Assembly: GCA_019454045.1 (NCBI GenBank)
Contig: SKCR01023420.1
Location: 402,752 to 466,751 of the forward strand
Direction of reading: 5' to 3'
DNA: 64,000 bases
Source: Zanthoxylum bungeanum
Taxonomy: Eukaryota; Streptophyta; Magnoliopsida; Sapindales; Rutaceae
Shown: piece by piece, positions 22,343 to 33,439 of the stretch
Position numbering within the stretch: position 1 is the stretch's first letter
Layout: each line of letters begins with the position of its first letter
The notes under the pieces: generated by a model
Database searches by the model: none
What the model saw: only the letters and a program-made list of their open reading frames with translations
What the model was told of the DNA's origin: nothing
Made by a program: the position numbers and the translations under genes

Positions 22343-24500
22343 ATTCTCCCCCTCCAGCTGCGTCTGAAGCAATTTTCATCTGACAGCTATCCCGGCTATG
22401 TCTGCACAACTCTAGCTTGTCCCGAGTAACCACCTTTGTTAACATATCGGCTGGATTCTCATCTGTATGGATCTTCACTAGTCTCAGTAGTTGTTGATCC
22501 ATCACCTCGCGTATCCAGTGATAACGAATATCAATGTGTTTCGTCCGGGAATGATACATTGAGTTTTTGCTCAAGTCCAGAGCACTCTGACTGTCGCAAT
22601 GTATCTTGTAGTCTGTTTGCTTAATCCCTAACTCTTGGAGAAACCGCTTTAGCCACAACATTTCTTTTCCTGCCTCAGCTATGGCAATGTACTCAGCTTC
22701 TGTTGTGGATAATGCTATACACCTCTGCAATCTTGACTGCCATGACACAGCTCCCCCTGCAAAAGTGTAAATGAATCCTGATGTAGATTTCCTACCATCA
22801 AGATCTCCCGCCATATCTGAATCTGTATAGCCTTCCAAGATCGGATCAGCTTCCCCGTAACACAGGCGAAACTTCGTTGTACCTTTGAGGTACCTGAGAA
22901 TCCATTTGACTGCCTCCCAGTGCTGTTTTCCAGGTAGAGAGAGAAAACGGCTCACTACACCAACTGCGTGTGCAATATCTGGCCTGGTACATACCATTGC
23001 ATACATTAGGCTTCCAACAGCTGAAGAATACGGTATTGCTGACATTTCCTCTATCTCTTTCTTGGATGAGGGACACGAACTCTTGCTCAGTTTGAAATGG
23101 TGCACTAGCGGAACGCTGACTGGTTTGGCTTTCTGTATATCGAATCTCCTGATTACTCGTTCAATATACCTCTCCTGTGAAAGCCACAACTTCTTGTTCT
23201 GTCTATCACGAACAATCTCCATTCCCAAAATCTGTTGAGCTGGTCCCAAGTCTTTCATGTCGAAATCCTTGGAGAGTTCCTTCTTCAGCTGGCTGATCTT
23301 CGCTGCTTCTTGTCCAACAATCAACATGTCATCTACATACACTAGAAGAGCAACGAAACTTCCATTTGGAAACCTCTGGATGTATACACACTGATCTGCT
23401 GCAGTTCTTTTGTAGCCTTGACCCACCATGAATGAGTCGAACTTCTTGTACCATTGCCTCGGTGCTTGTTTGAGCCCGTACAAGCTCTTTTTCAGCTTGC
23501 AAACAAGGTTTTCTTTACCTGAAACCTTGAATCCTTCTGGCTGCTCCATGTAGATTTCTTCATTCAGATGACCATGAAGAAATGCTGTTTTGACATCCAT
23601 CTGTTCAAGCTCCAAGTTCAACCTGGCTACCAATCCTAGGATAACTCGGATTGAAGCCATCTTTACCACTGGTGAAAAAATCTCATCAAAGTCGATCCCC
23701 TTTTTCTGTAGGAATCCTTTGACCACTAGCCGAGCTTTGTGTTTCACCACTTTCCCGCTGCCATCTTTCTTGAGCTTGAATACCCATTTGTTCTTCAGTG
23801 CCTTCATTCCATGTGGGAGCTTGACTATCTCATAAGTGTTGTTTTTCTGCAGAGATTCCATCTCATCCTGCATTGCGTGCAGCCATTTGTCTTTGTCTTC
23901 ATGAGATACCGCTTCGTTGAAGGTTTTTGGCTCCCCCTCGTCAGTAAGCAGAATGTATTCTGATCCTGAATATCTGGCTGATGGAATCCGGCCTCTCTCG
24001 GATCTTCGTACTGGAGGTTCTGGCTGTCTGATATCATCCGGATCTGTGGATGAACTCGAAGCCTCTGATGGAGTAGGTTGCAGCTCCCCCTGCTCAACAC
24101 CTCCTTCCTCCTCTGGTTTTGCTTCTGGTATGTCTTGCACCCCATCATCATCTGTGGCCACTGGTGTTGGTTCTGGTGTTGGGGTTGTGTCTGGATTTGC
24201 ATCGGCATTGTCGGCACTGGTTTTAGAAGGCATCTTGGGCTTTTCAATGTCTTCTATTGTTTGGTCTTCAAGAAACACTACATCCCTGCTTCTGATGACC
24301 TTCATTTCCTTCGGGTCCCATAACCTGTATCCAAATTCTTCGTCTCCATAGCCTATGAAGATGCATGGAGTAGTTCTTGCATCGAGCTTCTGCCTGAGCT
24401 CCTTGGATACATGTGCAAATGCTAAACATCCGAATATTCTGAGGTGAGAATATGAGGGATTCTTACCAGACCCACTCTTCTCCGGAATCTCGAAGTTCAA
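22338..24500 (-). pseudogene. Copia-A integrase C-term, reverse transcriptase and RNase H
   Basis: One open frame of 720 codons. Residues 1-75 are the C-terminal integrase region (FIGYGDEEFGYRLWDP); 85-165 an acidic proline-rich linker; 205-450 the reverse transcriptase, with YVDD at 388-391; 555-690 RNase H with the D560, E601 and D637 positions in GYTDSD, STTEAEY and HCDSQSA. It is uninterrupted, but cut from the upstream integrase frame by a one-base shift near 24530. The stop codon lies in the first bases of the 3' LTR, so the frame reads straight through the polypurine tract. Its role in the element would be to copy RNA into DNA in the virus-like particle. Confidence 0.93.
22343..22355 (-). 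other. Copia-A polypurine tract
   Basis: Sense GGAGGGGGAGAAT next to the 3' LTR; it is also translated as the last residues of pol (GGGEL). Confidence 0.88.
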
Positions 24501-24523
24501 CGGTACAGATGGTGATCTGTTGA

Positions 24524-25159
24524 TCAGGTAGCAGGGGCACGAACAGCTTCTCCCCAGAATGGCTTTGGCAGCTTAGCCATACTGATCATGCTTCTGACTT
24601 TCTCCATAATAGTGCGGTTCATCCTTTCAGCGACACCATTGTGTTGTGGGGTGCGTGGAACAGTCCTCTCGTGTCGAATGCCGTGACTTCCGCAGTAGGC
24701 ATCGAACTCCCTGGAAGTGTATTCGCCTCCATTGTCTGTACGAAGGCACTTCAGTTTCTTCCTTGTTTCACGCTCGACCATGGCATGGAACAGTTTGAAA
24801 TAGTCCAGGACCTGATCCTTTGATTTCAGAAAATACACCCATACTTTCCGAGAAGCATCATCAATAAAAGTCAGAAAATATTTGTTACCACCTAGTGAGT
24901 TTACCTCCAAGGGACCACATACATCAGAGTACACCAGACTGAGTAACTCTGATTTCTTTGTAGATGAGAAATTAAAAGAGACTCTGTGTTGCTTACCGAA
25001 TAGACAGTGGTTGCAAGGATCCAGATTAGCATTTTTGGAGACGGTGATTAGATCCTTCTTTGTCAAGGTAGACAACCCCATTTCACTCATGTGACCGAGT
25101 CTCTGGTGCCACAGATTCTGAGAAGCCTCTCGTTCAGCTACATTAGGCTTTCTGCACAA
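24524..25159 (-). pseudogene. Copia-A GAG-pre-integrase and integrase core
   Basis: The 211-codon frame begins inside the GAG-pre-integrase zinc-binding region (WHQRLGHMS, then CNHCLFGKQHRVSF) and continues through the DDE core: D in VYSDVCGPL, D in LRTDNGGEY, E in NGVAERMNRT. It ends in a shifted tail (RAPAT) where one base is gained or lost in the run GCCCCTGC; the next block (22338-24500) continues in another frame. Integrase would insert the cDNA into host DNA. Confidence 0.92.
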
Positions 25160-25663
25160 ATCTTCACATGAGTCTTGTACAAGGTTCCACAGATGTGTCC
25201 TCGGGCGATGACCATAGCACCTTTGATCATTCTCCAGGTGCCGTTACTGAAGTGGCTAGCATAGCCCTGTTTGTCAAGGGCTACTCCCGAGAGTAAGTTG
25301 AGCCGAAGTTCTGGAACATGTCTGACTTCCTTCAGGGTTATTTTATACCCTGCATTTGTCCGCAACTGTATTTCACCAATTCCTTCTATCTGAGAAGAAC
25401 TGGTATTCCCCATCTTCACTGCTCCAAAGTCTCCTGCTTTGTATGTTGTGAAGAAATCCTCTGTGAGGAGTGACGTGGTAGGATGCTGCAGTATCTACCA
25501 CCCACTCGACATCCTGAGTTGCGGTGTGAAGGCATGCTTCTTCCTGGCCGGAGCATATAGCTACATCCACCGTAGTAACTACTAGTGTCTCCGCGTCATT
25601 CTTCTTCGGCTGGTTATTGCCTTGTCCCTGCTCCCGTTGTAGTTTCCGGCAATTCTTCTTCAA
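25138..25663 (-). pseudogene. Copia-A protease region, frameshifted
   Basis: The frame 25373-25663 starts in the gag zinc knuckle and contains the aspartic protease motif WVVDTAASYHVT; DTAAS in place of DTGAS is known in Tnt1-like elements. The frame 25138-25419 gives the rest (MGNTSSSQIEGIGEI, HVPELRLNLLS). One shift joins these near 25420 and another near 25145 leads to integrase. Confidence 0.9.
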
Positions 25664-26390
25664 GTGGCCTTCAATGCCACAGTGGAAGCACTTGTATGTC
25701 TTTTTCCCGTCCTTGGACCTGCCCCTGCTTTTGCTTCTGCCTCTCCTCCTTCCTTGATGTTTCTCATGTTGTCTCCTCGCTGCTCCGTGACAAGGGCTTC
25801 TGTTTGATCTGAGCCCACGTCTTTCCTTCTGGCTTCTTCATTTGACAGGGCATCCTTTACCATAGGCATGGTAAGTTTGCCTCCTGGAGCTGAGTTGCTG
25901 AGAGTAACCACCAGAGTCTCCCAGCTATCAGGTAGAGAAACTGAGTAACAAGAGGGCTTGAACTTCGTCTGCCAGTTGCATGTCTACTGCAGACAACTGA
26001 TTCACCAGGCTCTGGAACTCGTTGGTGTGTTCTGCAACGGAATTTCCACTCCGTAGAATTCACCAATCGCCTCATTATTAAGGCTTTATTCCGAGCTGTT
26101 TTGGCCTGAAACATGTCTTCCAATTTTCTCCACATTTCATAAGCATATGTGTCCTGTGCTACATGGTGGAAGACATTGTGACCGATCCACTGCCTAATCT
26201 GACCCAAGGTTCTGTTGTTGAGTTTATTCCAGTCATACTCCTTAACAGACTCCGGTCTCACTCCCTTTAACTCAATGACATCAAACAGATCTTTACAATG
26301 CAAAAAATCTATCATCCTAGGTCTCCAGAGGGAGTAATTAGTGGCAGCCAATTTAATCATTGCACCAGAATGGGAATCCTCTATCTCCAT
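25645..26390 (-). pseudogene. Copia-A gag with zinc knuckle
   Basis: Starts with ATG at 26390 (MEIEDSHSGAMIKL, then NYSLWRPRMIDFL), the usual copia gag opening. About 110 codons stay in frame to MRRLVN, then a shift breaks the frame. Near 25660-25701 a CX2CX4HX4C knuckle (CFHCGIEGHLKKNC) binds nucleic acid. Gag would form the particle that packages element RNA. Confidence 0.9.
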
Positions 26391-27027
26391 TTTAAGTTTT
26401 AAAGTTTAAAATGAGAATACACTAAAATTGGGTCTGAATTTCACAAATCGGAGGTCACCGTTGCGTCCGGAACGGTCGAAAATGGTGGAATAGACACTTC
26501 TTTGGTCTAAATCCGACACAGGGGCTGATTTGTAAATTCCTAAAACTTCTGGGGCAAAACTGTAAATTTCAAAAACTTCAGGGGGCTGAATGAAATTTAC
26601 CAGGCTGCTGACGTGGCGCTGACGTGTCAGTGCTGATGTGGCAAGGTGGGGCCCAGTTGCTGACGTGGCGTGCTGACGTGGCAGGTGACGTGGCAGGTGG
26701 GACCCGTATGCTGACGTGTCGGACACGTGTCGCTGATGTGTTGGTGACGTGGCGCTGACGTGGCTGCCACGTGTGTCGTCTTCAACCTCTGGAGCGCGTG
26801 AAGTGCGTGCTGCGCGTGGTGGCGCGTGGGTCAGGCTCTGGAAGGCGCGTGCGGTGCGTGAGGGCAAACGGGACGTCGGATCGGTCGCCGGAAAATACCA
26901 CCGTGCTCGTCTCGACGTGAACTAGATGATGGTACCCTCAAATTGGATTTTTGACAACTTTGCCGGAACTCGAATTTTCCAATCGAAGTTCCGTTCTTCG
27001 GTTTTTCGATCTCAATGAAGAACCAAA
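26391..27027 (-). other. Copia-A 5' leader
   Basis: About 640 bp between the primer site and the gag start. It has a 153-codon open frame (26406-26867) of low-complexity Arg/Ser/His-rich sequence, which I regard as chance in a GC-rich repeat. Confidence 0.7.
26600..26785. repeat. TGACGTGGC motif cluster in the Copia-A leader
   Basis: Within about 175 bp there are six exact TGACGTGGC words plus TGACGTGT, TGATGTGG and CACGTGT variants. TGACGTGGC is a C-box/G-box hybrid with an ACGT core of the type bound by plant bZIP factors. The cluster lies in the leader between primer site and gag. A regulatory role is inference. Confidence 0.7.
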
Positions 27028-27040
27028 GCTCTTGATACCA
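27028..27040 (-). other. Copia-A primer binding site (tRNA-Met type)
   Basis: Sense TGGTATCAAGAGC lies two bases inside the 5' LTR; it differs from the standard copia TGGTATCAGAGC by one inserted base. Confidence 0.85.
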
Positions 27041-27042
27041 CT

Positions 27043-27419
27043 TGTTGTGAAATAACGATCACTTTAGGAAGTGTTTGAGGAAGAAACCGAATTCATATTA
27101 TTACTACCAAGAATAATACTACAAGTTTACAAAACACAAAAACTCACAAAACCTCACTTACACTCTCTACACAATTGCTCACTTATTGTGATGATTTACA
27201 AACTCACTGGAAGGCTGAATTTATAGGACAAGGTTGGTTACTATTACTCCACCATTCACTCCTTGATTCATGGCTTTTCTTTGTTTGTTAGCCATACTTT
27301 CAACTTATCACCTAAAATAGCTTGGAAGCTATCTTCATTAGTCTTCAAGGATGACCTGCAGTAGGTAACAATCCCTTTCAATGGCAGCTGGACACCAAGA
27401 AGCTACTGACTTCTTTACA
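27043..27419 (-). repeat. Copia-A 5' LTR
   Basis: Partner of 21967-22342; inverted ends TGTAAA and TTCACAACA in sense orientation. Confidence 0.92.
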
Positions 27420-27424
27420 ATTGA

Positions 27425-27763
27425 TAGAGTCGTCTTTATAGGCTCAAAACTTATGATATAATTATTTATTTATGGTTTATAAAATATATAGATTCAAAAC
27501 TGATGAAAAAATTAATATGGACTAGAGTCGTTTTCGAATCGTCATCAAATTTATTTGTTTCTTATTTTGCAATTTAAAGATTTCTTTTGTATTTTAGAGA
27601 TTTTATTATGTCATAATAATTAGGATTTTCCTATTCAAAACTAGAGAATTTTTGTATAAAAAGATGCTAAAACCATATTATTTATTTAGATTTTTATTGA
27701 ATAAACATATATTATTCATAAACTTACAATTTTTTTCCAACTTTCAAGTTTTCGTGCTTCACT
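27425..27763. other. AT-rich spacer between two retroelements
   Basis: No gene or element ends recognised; it continues the sequence left of 21962 once Copia-A is removed. Confidence 0.5.
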
Positions 27764-29148
27764 TGATGAGTGGTTAATATCCTTATATTTACCGTCTCTG
27801 TATCTTAATATTTTATGAGCGATATCAAGTTTTATAAGCGAATTGATGTATTTTGGGAGCGTTTTACAAGTCAAAATAATATTATGATTCAATAGAATTA
27901 ATTAAGGATGTAAATGGTAAGATACAGAGCAAATTGATAAAAATTTGGAGTTAAAACACGCGACGCTGAATGTGTATTGAGACTCGCGCATTAAGCAAAT
28001 TGCGAGAGAGAGAAAATTTTGTCAACTTGCGCAGCAAATTAAACTTGGCGAGTCACGACTCTAGGTTTTGCATGGCACAACATGCTAAAAAGAAGTGTGA
28101 GTGTTGCGATGCGCTCCACGCGCGTCGCAACACGAGAGATTTTTTCTATATTCATCCTGGATCCGATTTTTAAGTAGGAAACACCCCTTAGATCTCTTAT
28201 ATAAGTACAAGTTCGTCCCAAAATCTATTACCAAGTCTCATAATATATTTTGGAGCCTCCAAGAGCATAGAAGAATGTCAAGTACAAGCGAGAACGAATT
28301 TATCAACCGGAGTTGGATTTTGAAGACTGCAAACGAGAGTTTATTTCTTCTATTTTCTCTCTAACTTTATCTTTTATGTGTTATTGGCTTGTTATAATGA
28401 TTAGCTTAAATTTATTGAATATTATGAGTAGCTAATTCATTTAATCTAGGGTTTAATGGATCTTGAGCATGCTTAATTAATTTAATTGCATATTTTTATT
28501 TTGTTGGTTTTATGTTATTATTATTATTATTCTCTATGCTTTGATGCTTATTTTATTTGTTTAGCCAACAATAGAATAATCTTGGTGAATCTTTACGAAC
28601 TCGACGAAGGAAATTTGGATTAGCCGTGAGAATAATGGCGTGTGATCTTATTTGTTGAATATATTTCCCTGCGGGATAGAAATATACATAAATGGCATAC
28701 GTAACCAATATTAGAAGTCGACCTTAAGGAATTCGATTTAATTTAATTAACATAGACATTAATTAATTGAGTTATTTTGAATATATTAACCTGACCATCG
28801 AAAGAGGCTTGTGAATAGTTGAGTGTTCTAGGTTAATAATTAGTAACAACTCAATTGAATGAACAGTGTCTGAACTTATTGTGTGCTTACTTTGGTGAAA
28901 TTACAACCCTAGGTTCTTCTATCTTATAAGGTTTTCCAGAAATTTGTTATTTGTCTTTATTTACCTTTTCAGTGATTTATTTAATCAAAACTCTTTCTCA
29001 ACCAATAGTTTAGTTTAAGTTAAGTAGGTTAGTCTTGGTATTAATAAGATAAATTTTAAGTCCATGTGGGTTCGACATACGACTAATAGTCATTGTATTA
29101 CTTGAGTGATATGTGCGTTTACGTTTTAGCATTATAAAACCGTGATCA
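27764..29148 (+). repeat. Athila-like 5' LTR (1385 bp)
   Basis: Nearly identical to the fragment at 55493-56640 and clearly diverged from its own 3' partner at 31808-33144. Confidence 0.85.
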
Positions 29149-29154
29149 AATTTT

Positions 29155-29172
29155 TGGCGCCGTTGTCGGGGA
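29155..29172 (+). other. Primer binding site, tRNA-Asp type
   Basis: TGGCGCCGTTGTCGGGGA, the characteristic Athila primer sequence with one change (GTC for GCC), six bases inside the LTR. Confidence 0.85.
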
Positions 29173-29290
29173 CGTAAATTATTTTTGTTTATTAATATTA
29201 CGGCAACACTTTACTTGTTTAGTTAAACACCTCTCCCTTTTTCTTTTTATCTTTCTTTTTGTTTTTCTTTTACTTCAGCTGGTCGAAGTA

Positions 29291-29737
29291 ATGAAGTACC
29301 ATTGGGCGATGGAGGCATTAAAAGTTACAAGCGTTGATGCTACACCCTATTTCGGTGAGATACAATCTGATTTTCTGAGGCTCATTGTCCAGCCCAACAA
29401 CTATAAGTGGATGTTAGATAGAAGTGACGCGATGTATGCTCAAGCCTTTCAGAGCACGATGATGAGATGCGAGATATGTAGGGGAAACCACCCGAGTGAT
29501 CATTGCATGTTCAACTACAACCCAAGGTGGCAAAACCATCAGAATTTTATGTGGCATAACAATGAAGGTCTTGCATATCTCACTGAACCATATTATCTTT
29601 TTTATCCACCACAAGCCCAAGAATTTCCTAAAAAACTAGAACCATCTGTGGAGGAATGGATCGTTGACATGCTTAAGATACGAGAAGCTAATTTTGATGC
29701 AATCTTTCGAGTCAGACAGCATCCTTACAGATACTGA
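29291..29737 (+). pseudogene. Athila-like gag remnant
   Basis: A 148-codon frame with a CX2CX3HX4C knuckle (CEICRGNHPSDHC, residues 58-70) followed by aromatic and Asn-rich sequence (YNPRWQNHQNFMWHN). Such knuckles mark gag of Tat/Athila elements, where gag is normally several hundred residues; the N-terminal capsid part is missing. The codons after 29750 drift into short frames (29877-30356) of acidic sequence that may be decayed gag tail. It would not form particles. Confidence 0.75.
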
Positions 29738-29759
29738 AAGACCAATAGAGACAACTAGC

Positions 29760-31795
29760 CAATAACCAGAGCTACATACCTCAAGGAACATTGTCATATG
29801 ACACTGAAGAAGCCCTCGGGAGTCAAGAAATTCACAAAGACACTGTAATAGGGAGAGAGCATAGCCGTATAAAGAGATGGATGTATCATGTCAAGAGCCT
29901 GAACAAACAGAGTCTCGAATTGATCTAGATAACCCTCCATTCACTGAGTGCATTTATGAGAAGACACGAGTAGATGAACTACCCATACCTTTCACACTAA
30001 CAAAGCAATATGAGGGCTTAAAGACAGATACATCAAATGATATCAATCATGATACATCGACTATGTACCCATAAATTGACAATTTTAAAGCATACATTCT
30101 GCAGATATCTGATAAAGAGTTAGACGAAGAAATTCAAAAGTACATCAATAAGGAAGTGGTGGAACAAGGAGTTAGGCAAAAGCAGTTGTGTGAGCCTATT
30201 GAAAACCTCATGACACAAGGGTACACATCACACCATGAGGAATGTAGCATCATGGATACCGCCCATAAACTTGATAGAATGTCACAACCATTCAAAGTAA
30301 AGCATCATTCGAGACCTCCTGATGATCTTATCTTCATTCTAGACGTCCTAAAGTGAAAAGGTAGAAGAATGTGATGGTAGTACAAAGTAGAAAATATCTT
30401 CATTTGCCATCTCATGGTTTGAAGAGGATATTGAACAGTAATGCACATGACATTGTCATATCTAAGATATCCAAAGCCACATTGAAGCCTCATTGAAGAA
30501 AGATCTTTAAAGAACATCTGGCTGAAGATTTTAAACTTAGAGCTAACGATGAGACAACCCACACATTATTTTTATTATCTTTTTTAGTTTTATTTTATTG
30601 TGTGCTATCTGCGTGTTTAATAGTTTATACGTGTATTTATCCAGTAACTAGTACAATCCACACAGTTTGCGCAGCCAAATTCTGACCAGCATGAGTCTTA
30701 TCAACTCCATACATGATAGTATTGTTCATCACTCTTTGTTTCTTTACGTTTATCTTACATTAAGGACAATGCAAGTTTTAAGTTTGAGGTATGTGCATGT
30801 TAGTGTTAGCTTCTGCTATTTATTTAAAAAAATCGAAATAAAAAAAATATTCTTAAGTAGTGAAATATAGTTCATATGATGAGTTTGTTTGCTTTAGGAT
30901 GAAATTTTAGAAATGATAAGTGCCCAATTTACTTTTATCTGATGCCTTGAGTATGTGATCTAGGTTAGACTCATATGCACTTAAAAGTAGGTTTCTAGTA
31001 GTAAGAATCTAGGGAGTTGATAAAATGACTAGTTGAAGAAATTGATTGACGATGAATGACCGTTTGGTTAGATATCTATCTCAATTTGTTAGTGTTATGA
31101 TGTATGGTATGGAAAAAAGAAAAAAGAAAAAAGAAAAAAGAAAAAAGAAGAAGTTAAATAACTTATAACCAATAAACGTGAAGCTACCTATGGACGAGTA
31201 TTACGACCACCATGAGGAGATATGATACCTTAAAGGGTATATGTGTTGAGAAAAAAAAGAGAGAAAAATCGTACCATACTGAGCAAAAAAAAAATACAGA
31301 CACATACACTTTTGAGATATCTAGGTTGGTTTGACCTATCAGATGTCAATTTTTCAGACGAAATCACTGAGTTGACTTACTTAGGAATTGAGCTGTGACT
31401 AGACCTTATACATACACGCTGTGAGTCTAGTTTAGAAGATTTATTCAAGAACTTGGATTTGAGTTGCATTGGGTACTTTGAAGGTTCTTGGGTTTTATTA
31501 GTAGGGATTCTCTGAGGATAATATTATGTGTAACTCCCAAGACCGTTTTTTTTTTTTAGTTAGTTTTATTTTTAGCTTTTGCATTTGTGTGTGATTGCAT
31601 GTGTGTGATAAATGGCGTTTGTGGGTATCGTCACTGTAAGCCTCACTAGGGTCGCCTAGGGGTTTAAAGGCTTGTTACATATGCTAAATGCAACCGTGAT
31701 TCCTACAAAAGTAGCCTAAATTAATTTAATTTTGTTTTAATTTGTTTATTTATTTTATTTCTTTTTTGTTTTGCTCGAAGACTAGAAAAATATTG
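29760..31795 (+). other. Athila-like 3' untranslated region, no pol
   Basis: Short frames only. A GAAAAA-rich stretch lies at 31105-31150. The part 30880-31550 is homologous to 44120-44850 inside Tat-II. Confidence 0.7.
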
Positions 31796-31807
31796 AGTTT
31801 GGGGGCG
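31796..31807 (+). other. Athila-like polypurine tract
   Basis: GAGTTTGGGGGCG-like run immediately before the 3' LTR. Confidence 0.75.
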
Positions 31808-33144
31808 TGACGAGCGGTTAATATCCATATATTTCCCGCCCTTTGATCTTAATATTTTTTGGGTGATATCGAGTTTTATTAGTGAATTGATGTGTTTTGG
31901 GTGCGTTTAGCAGGTCAAAATAATATCACGATTCAATCAAATTAATTAGGGATGAAAACGGAAAGATATAGAGCAAATCGGGAAAAATTCGGAGTCAAAA
32001 CACGCGTCCTGATGCTAAACGCGTGTCGAGACGTGGGCTTAAACAAACTGAGATATAGAGCAAATTTTGTCAACAGAGTAGCAAAGCTTGGCGCCTCGCG
32101 ACTCTAGGTTTTGCGCGTCGCAATGCACCGAAAAGAAGATTCGCACTAGATCCGATTTTTGGAAACACCCCATGAACCTCCTATATAAGAACAAGTTCAT
32201 CCCAAAACCAATTATCAAGTCTCATAACATATTTTGGAGCCTCCCAAAGCATAAAAGAACGCCTAGAGCAAGGCAAGAACGAGTGCATCAACCAGAGTTA
32301 GAACTTGAAGACGAAGGCTGCAAACGAGAGTTTTTTTCTTCCATTTTCTCTATAGCTTTATATTTTATGATTTCTTGACTTGTTATAATGATTAGCTTAT
32401 TTTTATTGAATATTATGAGTAGCTAATTCATTAAATATATGGTTGTAATGGATCTTGAGCATGTTTAATGAATTTAATTGCATATTTTTATTCTTTTGGA
32501 TTTGTTATTTATTATTTATTATTCTCTGTGTTTTGGTGCTTATTTTATTTGTTTGGCCAATAATAAAATAGTCTTGGTAAGTCCTTAAGAATTTGACGGA
32601 GGAAATTTGGATTAGCCATGAGAATAATATCGTGCGATCTTATTCGTGGAATAGATTTCCCTGTATGATAGAAATATATCTAAATAGTATATGTAACCAA
32701 TATTAGAACCTAACCTTAAGAGATTCGGTTTAATTTAATAACATAGTCATATAGTATATTGAGTTATTCTGAATATATTTATCTAACCATCAAAAGAGGC
32801 TTGTGAATAGTTTAGTATTCTAGGTTAATAATTAGTAACAACAACCCAATTGAATGAAAAGTGGATGAACTTATTGTGTTCTTACTTAGGTGAAATTACA
32901 ACCCTAGGTTCTTCTATTTTATAAGGTTTTCCCGAAGTTTGTTATTTATCTTTATTTACCTTTTCAGTGATTTAATTTAATCAAAATTCTTTCTCAACCA
33001 ATAGTTTAGTTTAAGTTAAATAGGTTAGTCTTGATATTAATAAGATAAATATTAAGTCCATGTATGTTCGACATCCGATTAATAATCACTGTATTACTTG
33101 AACGATATATGTACTTACATACTAGATTTATAAAATCACGATCA
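31808..33144 (+). repeat. Athila-like 3' LTR (1337 bp)
   Basis: Starts TGACGAGCGG, ends CACGATCA. Colinear with the 5' LTR but with many substitutions, for example CGCGTGTCGAGACGTGGGC near 32020, absent from the other two copies. Confidence 0.85.
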
Positions 33145-33439
33145 TGTCTCATGTTCATCGGAAAACCAGATTCACATTTAAATTCTTACAATTTTTCAAC
33201 TTTATTACAAAGTGGCTTCTTTAATTTGGATTTATTCAGGCCACTGATTCCCAACTTCTCCAATAATGAAGATATATCTTAAAGAATTTTCAACGTCTTT
33301 ATATGGGGCGTTACTGATATACTAGGTGTAAGGGTGTTGGGTTTAATCTCAACCTTTGGATGAGAATCTAAAGGCTGAGATTAATTCTTTATTTTTAAAA
33401 GATTAAAAAATTTAAAAAACTGGTTACCTAAATTTTTGA
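33145..33439. other. Spacer with a strong dyad
   Basis: No gene. At 33348-33385 CTCAACCTTTGGAT and ATCTAAAGGCTGAG form an imperfect hairpin, a type of sequence often found near ends of non-autonomous transposons; no element was defined. Confidence 0.45.

Larger units (their letters stand above)
21967..27419 (-). mobile_element. Copia-A: near-complete Ty1/copia element (Tork-like)
   Basis: A 5.45-kb element with 376/377-bp LTRs, tRNA-Met primer site, polypurine tract and perfect 5-bp target duplication ATTGA (21962-21966, 27420-27424). Gene order on the minus strand is gag, protease, integrase, reverse transcriptase, RNase H, which defines Ty1/copia. Sequence style resembles Tnt1/Tork elements (DTAAS protease motif). 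All domains are present but a few frameshifts disable the polyprotein. The two LTRs differ by several small indels and substitutions, so it is not very recent. Confidence 0.93.
27764..33144 (+). mobile_element. Athila-like gypsy deletion derivative with mismatched LTRs
   Basis: LTR-type ends TGATGAGTGG...GTGATCA, a primer site of the tRNA-Asp type at 29155-29172 and a polypurine tract before the 3' LTR identify a Ty3/gypsy element in the Athila/Tat group. The 2.66-kb interior keeps only a gag remnant; pol is absent. No 5-bp target duplication is seen (TCACT on the left, TGTCT on the right), and the two LTRs belong to different subfamilies, suggesting recombination between elements. Confidence 0.82.

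Noticed and set aside
22436..24351. Plus-strand frames opposite Copia-A pol
   Set aside because: Antisense shadows of a well-defined pol frame.
26406..26867. 153-codon open frame in the Copia-A leader as a gene
   Set aside because: Low-complexity Arg/Ser/His-rich product from a GC-rich repeat, located between primer site and gag, with no known domain.
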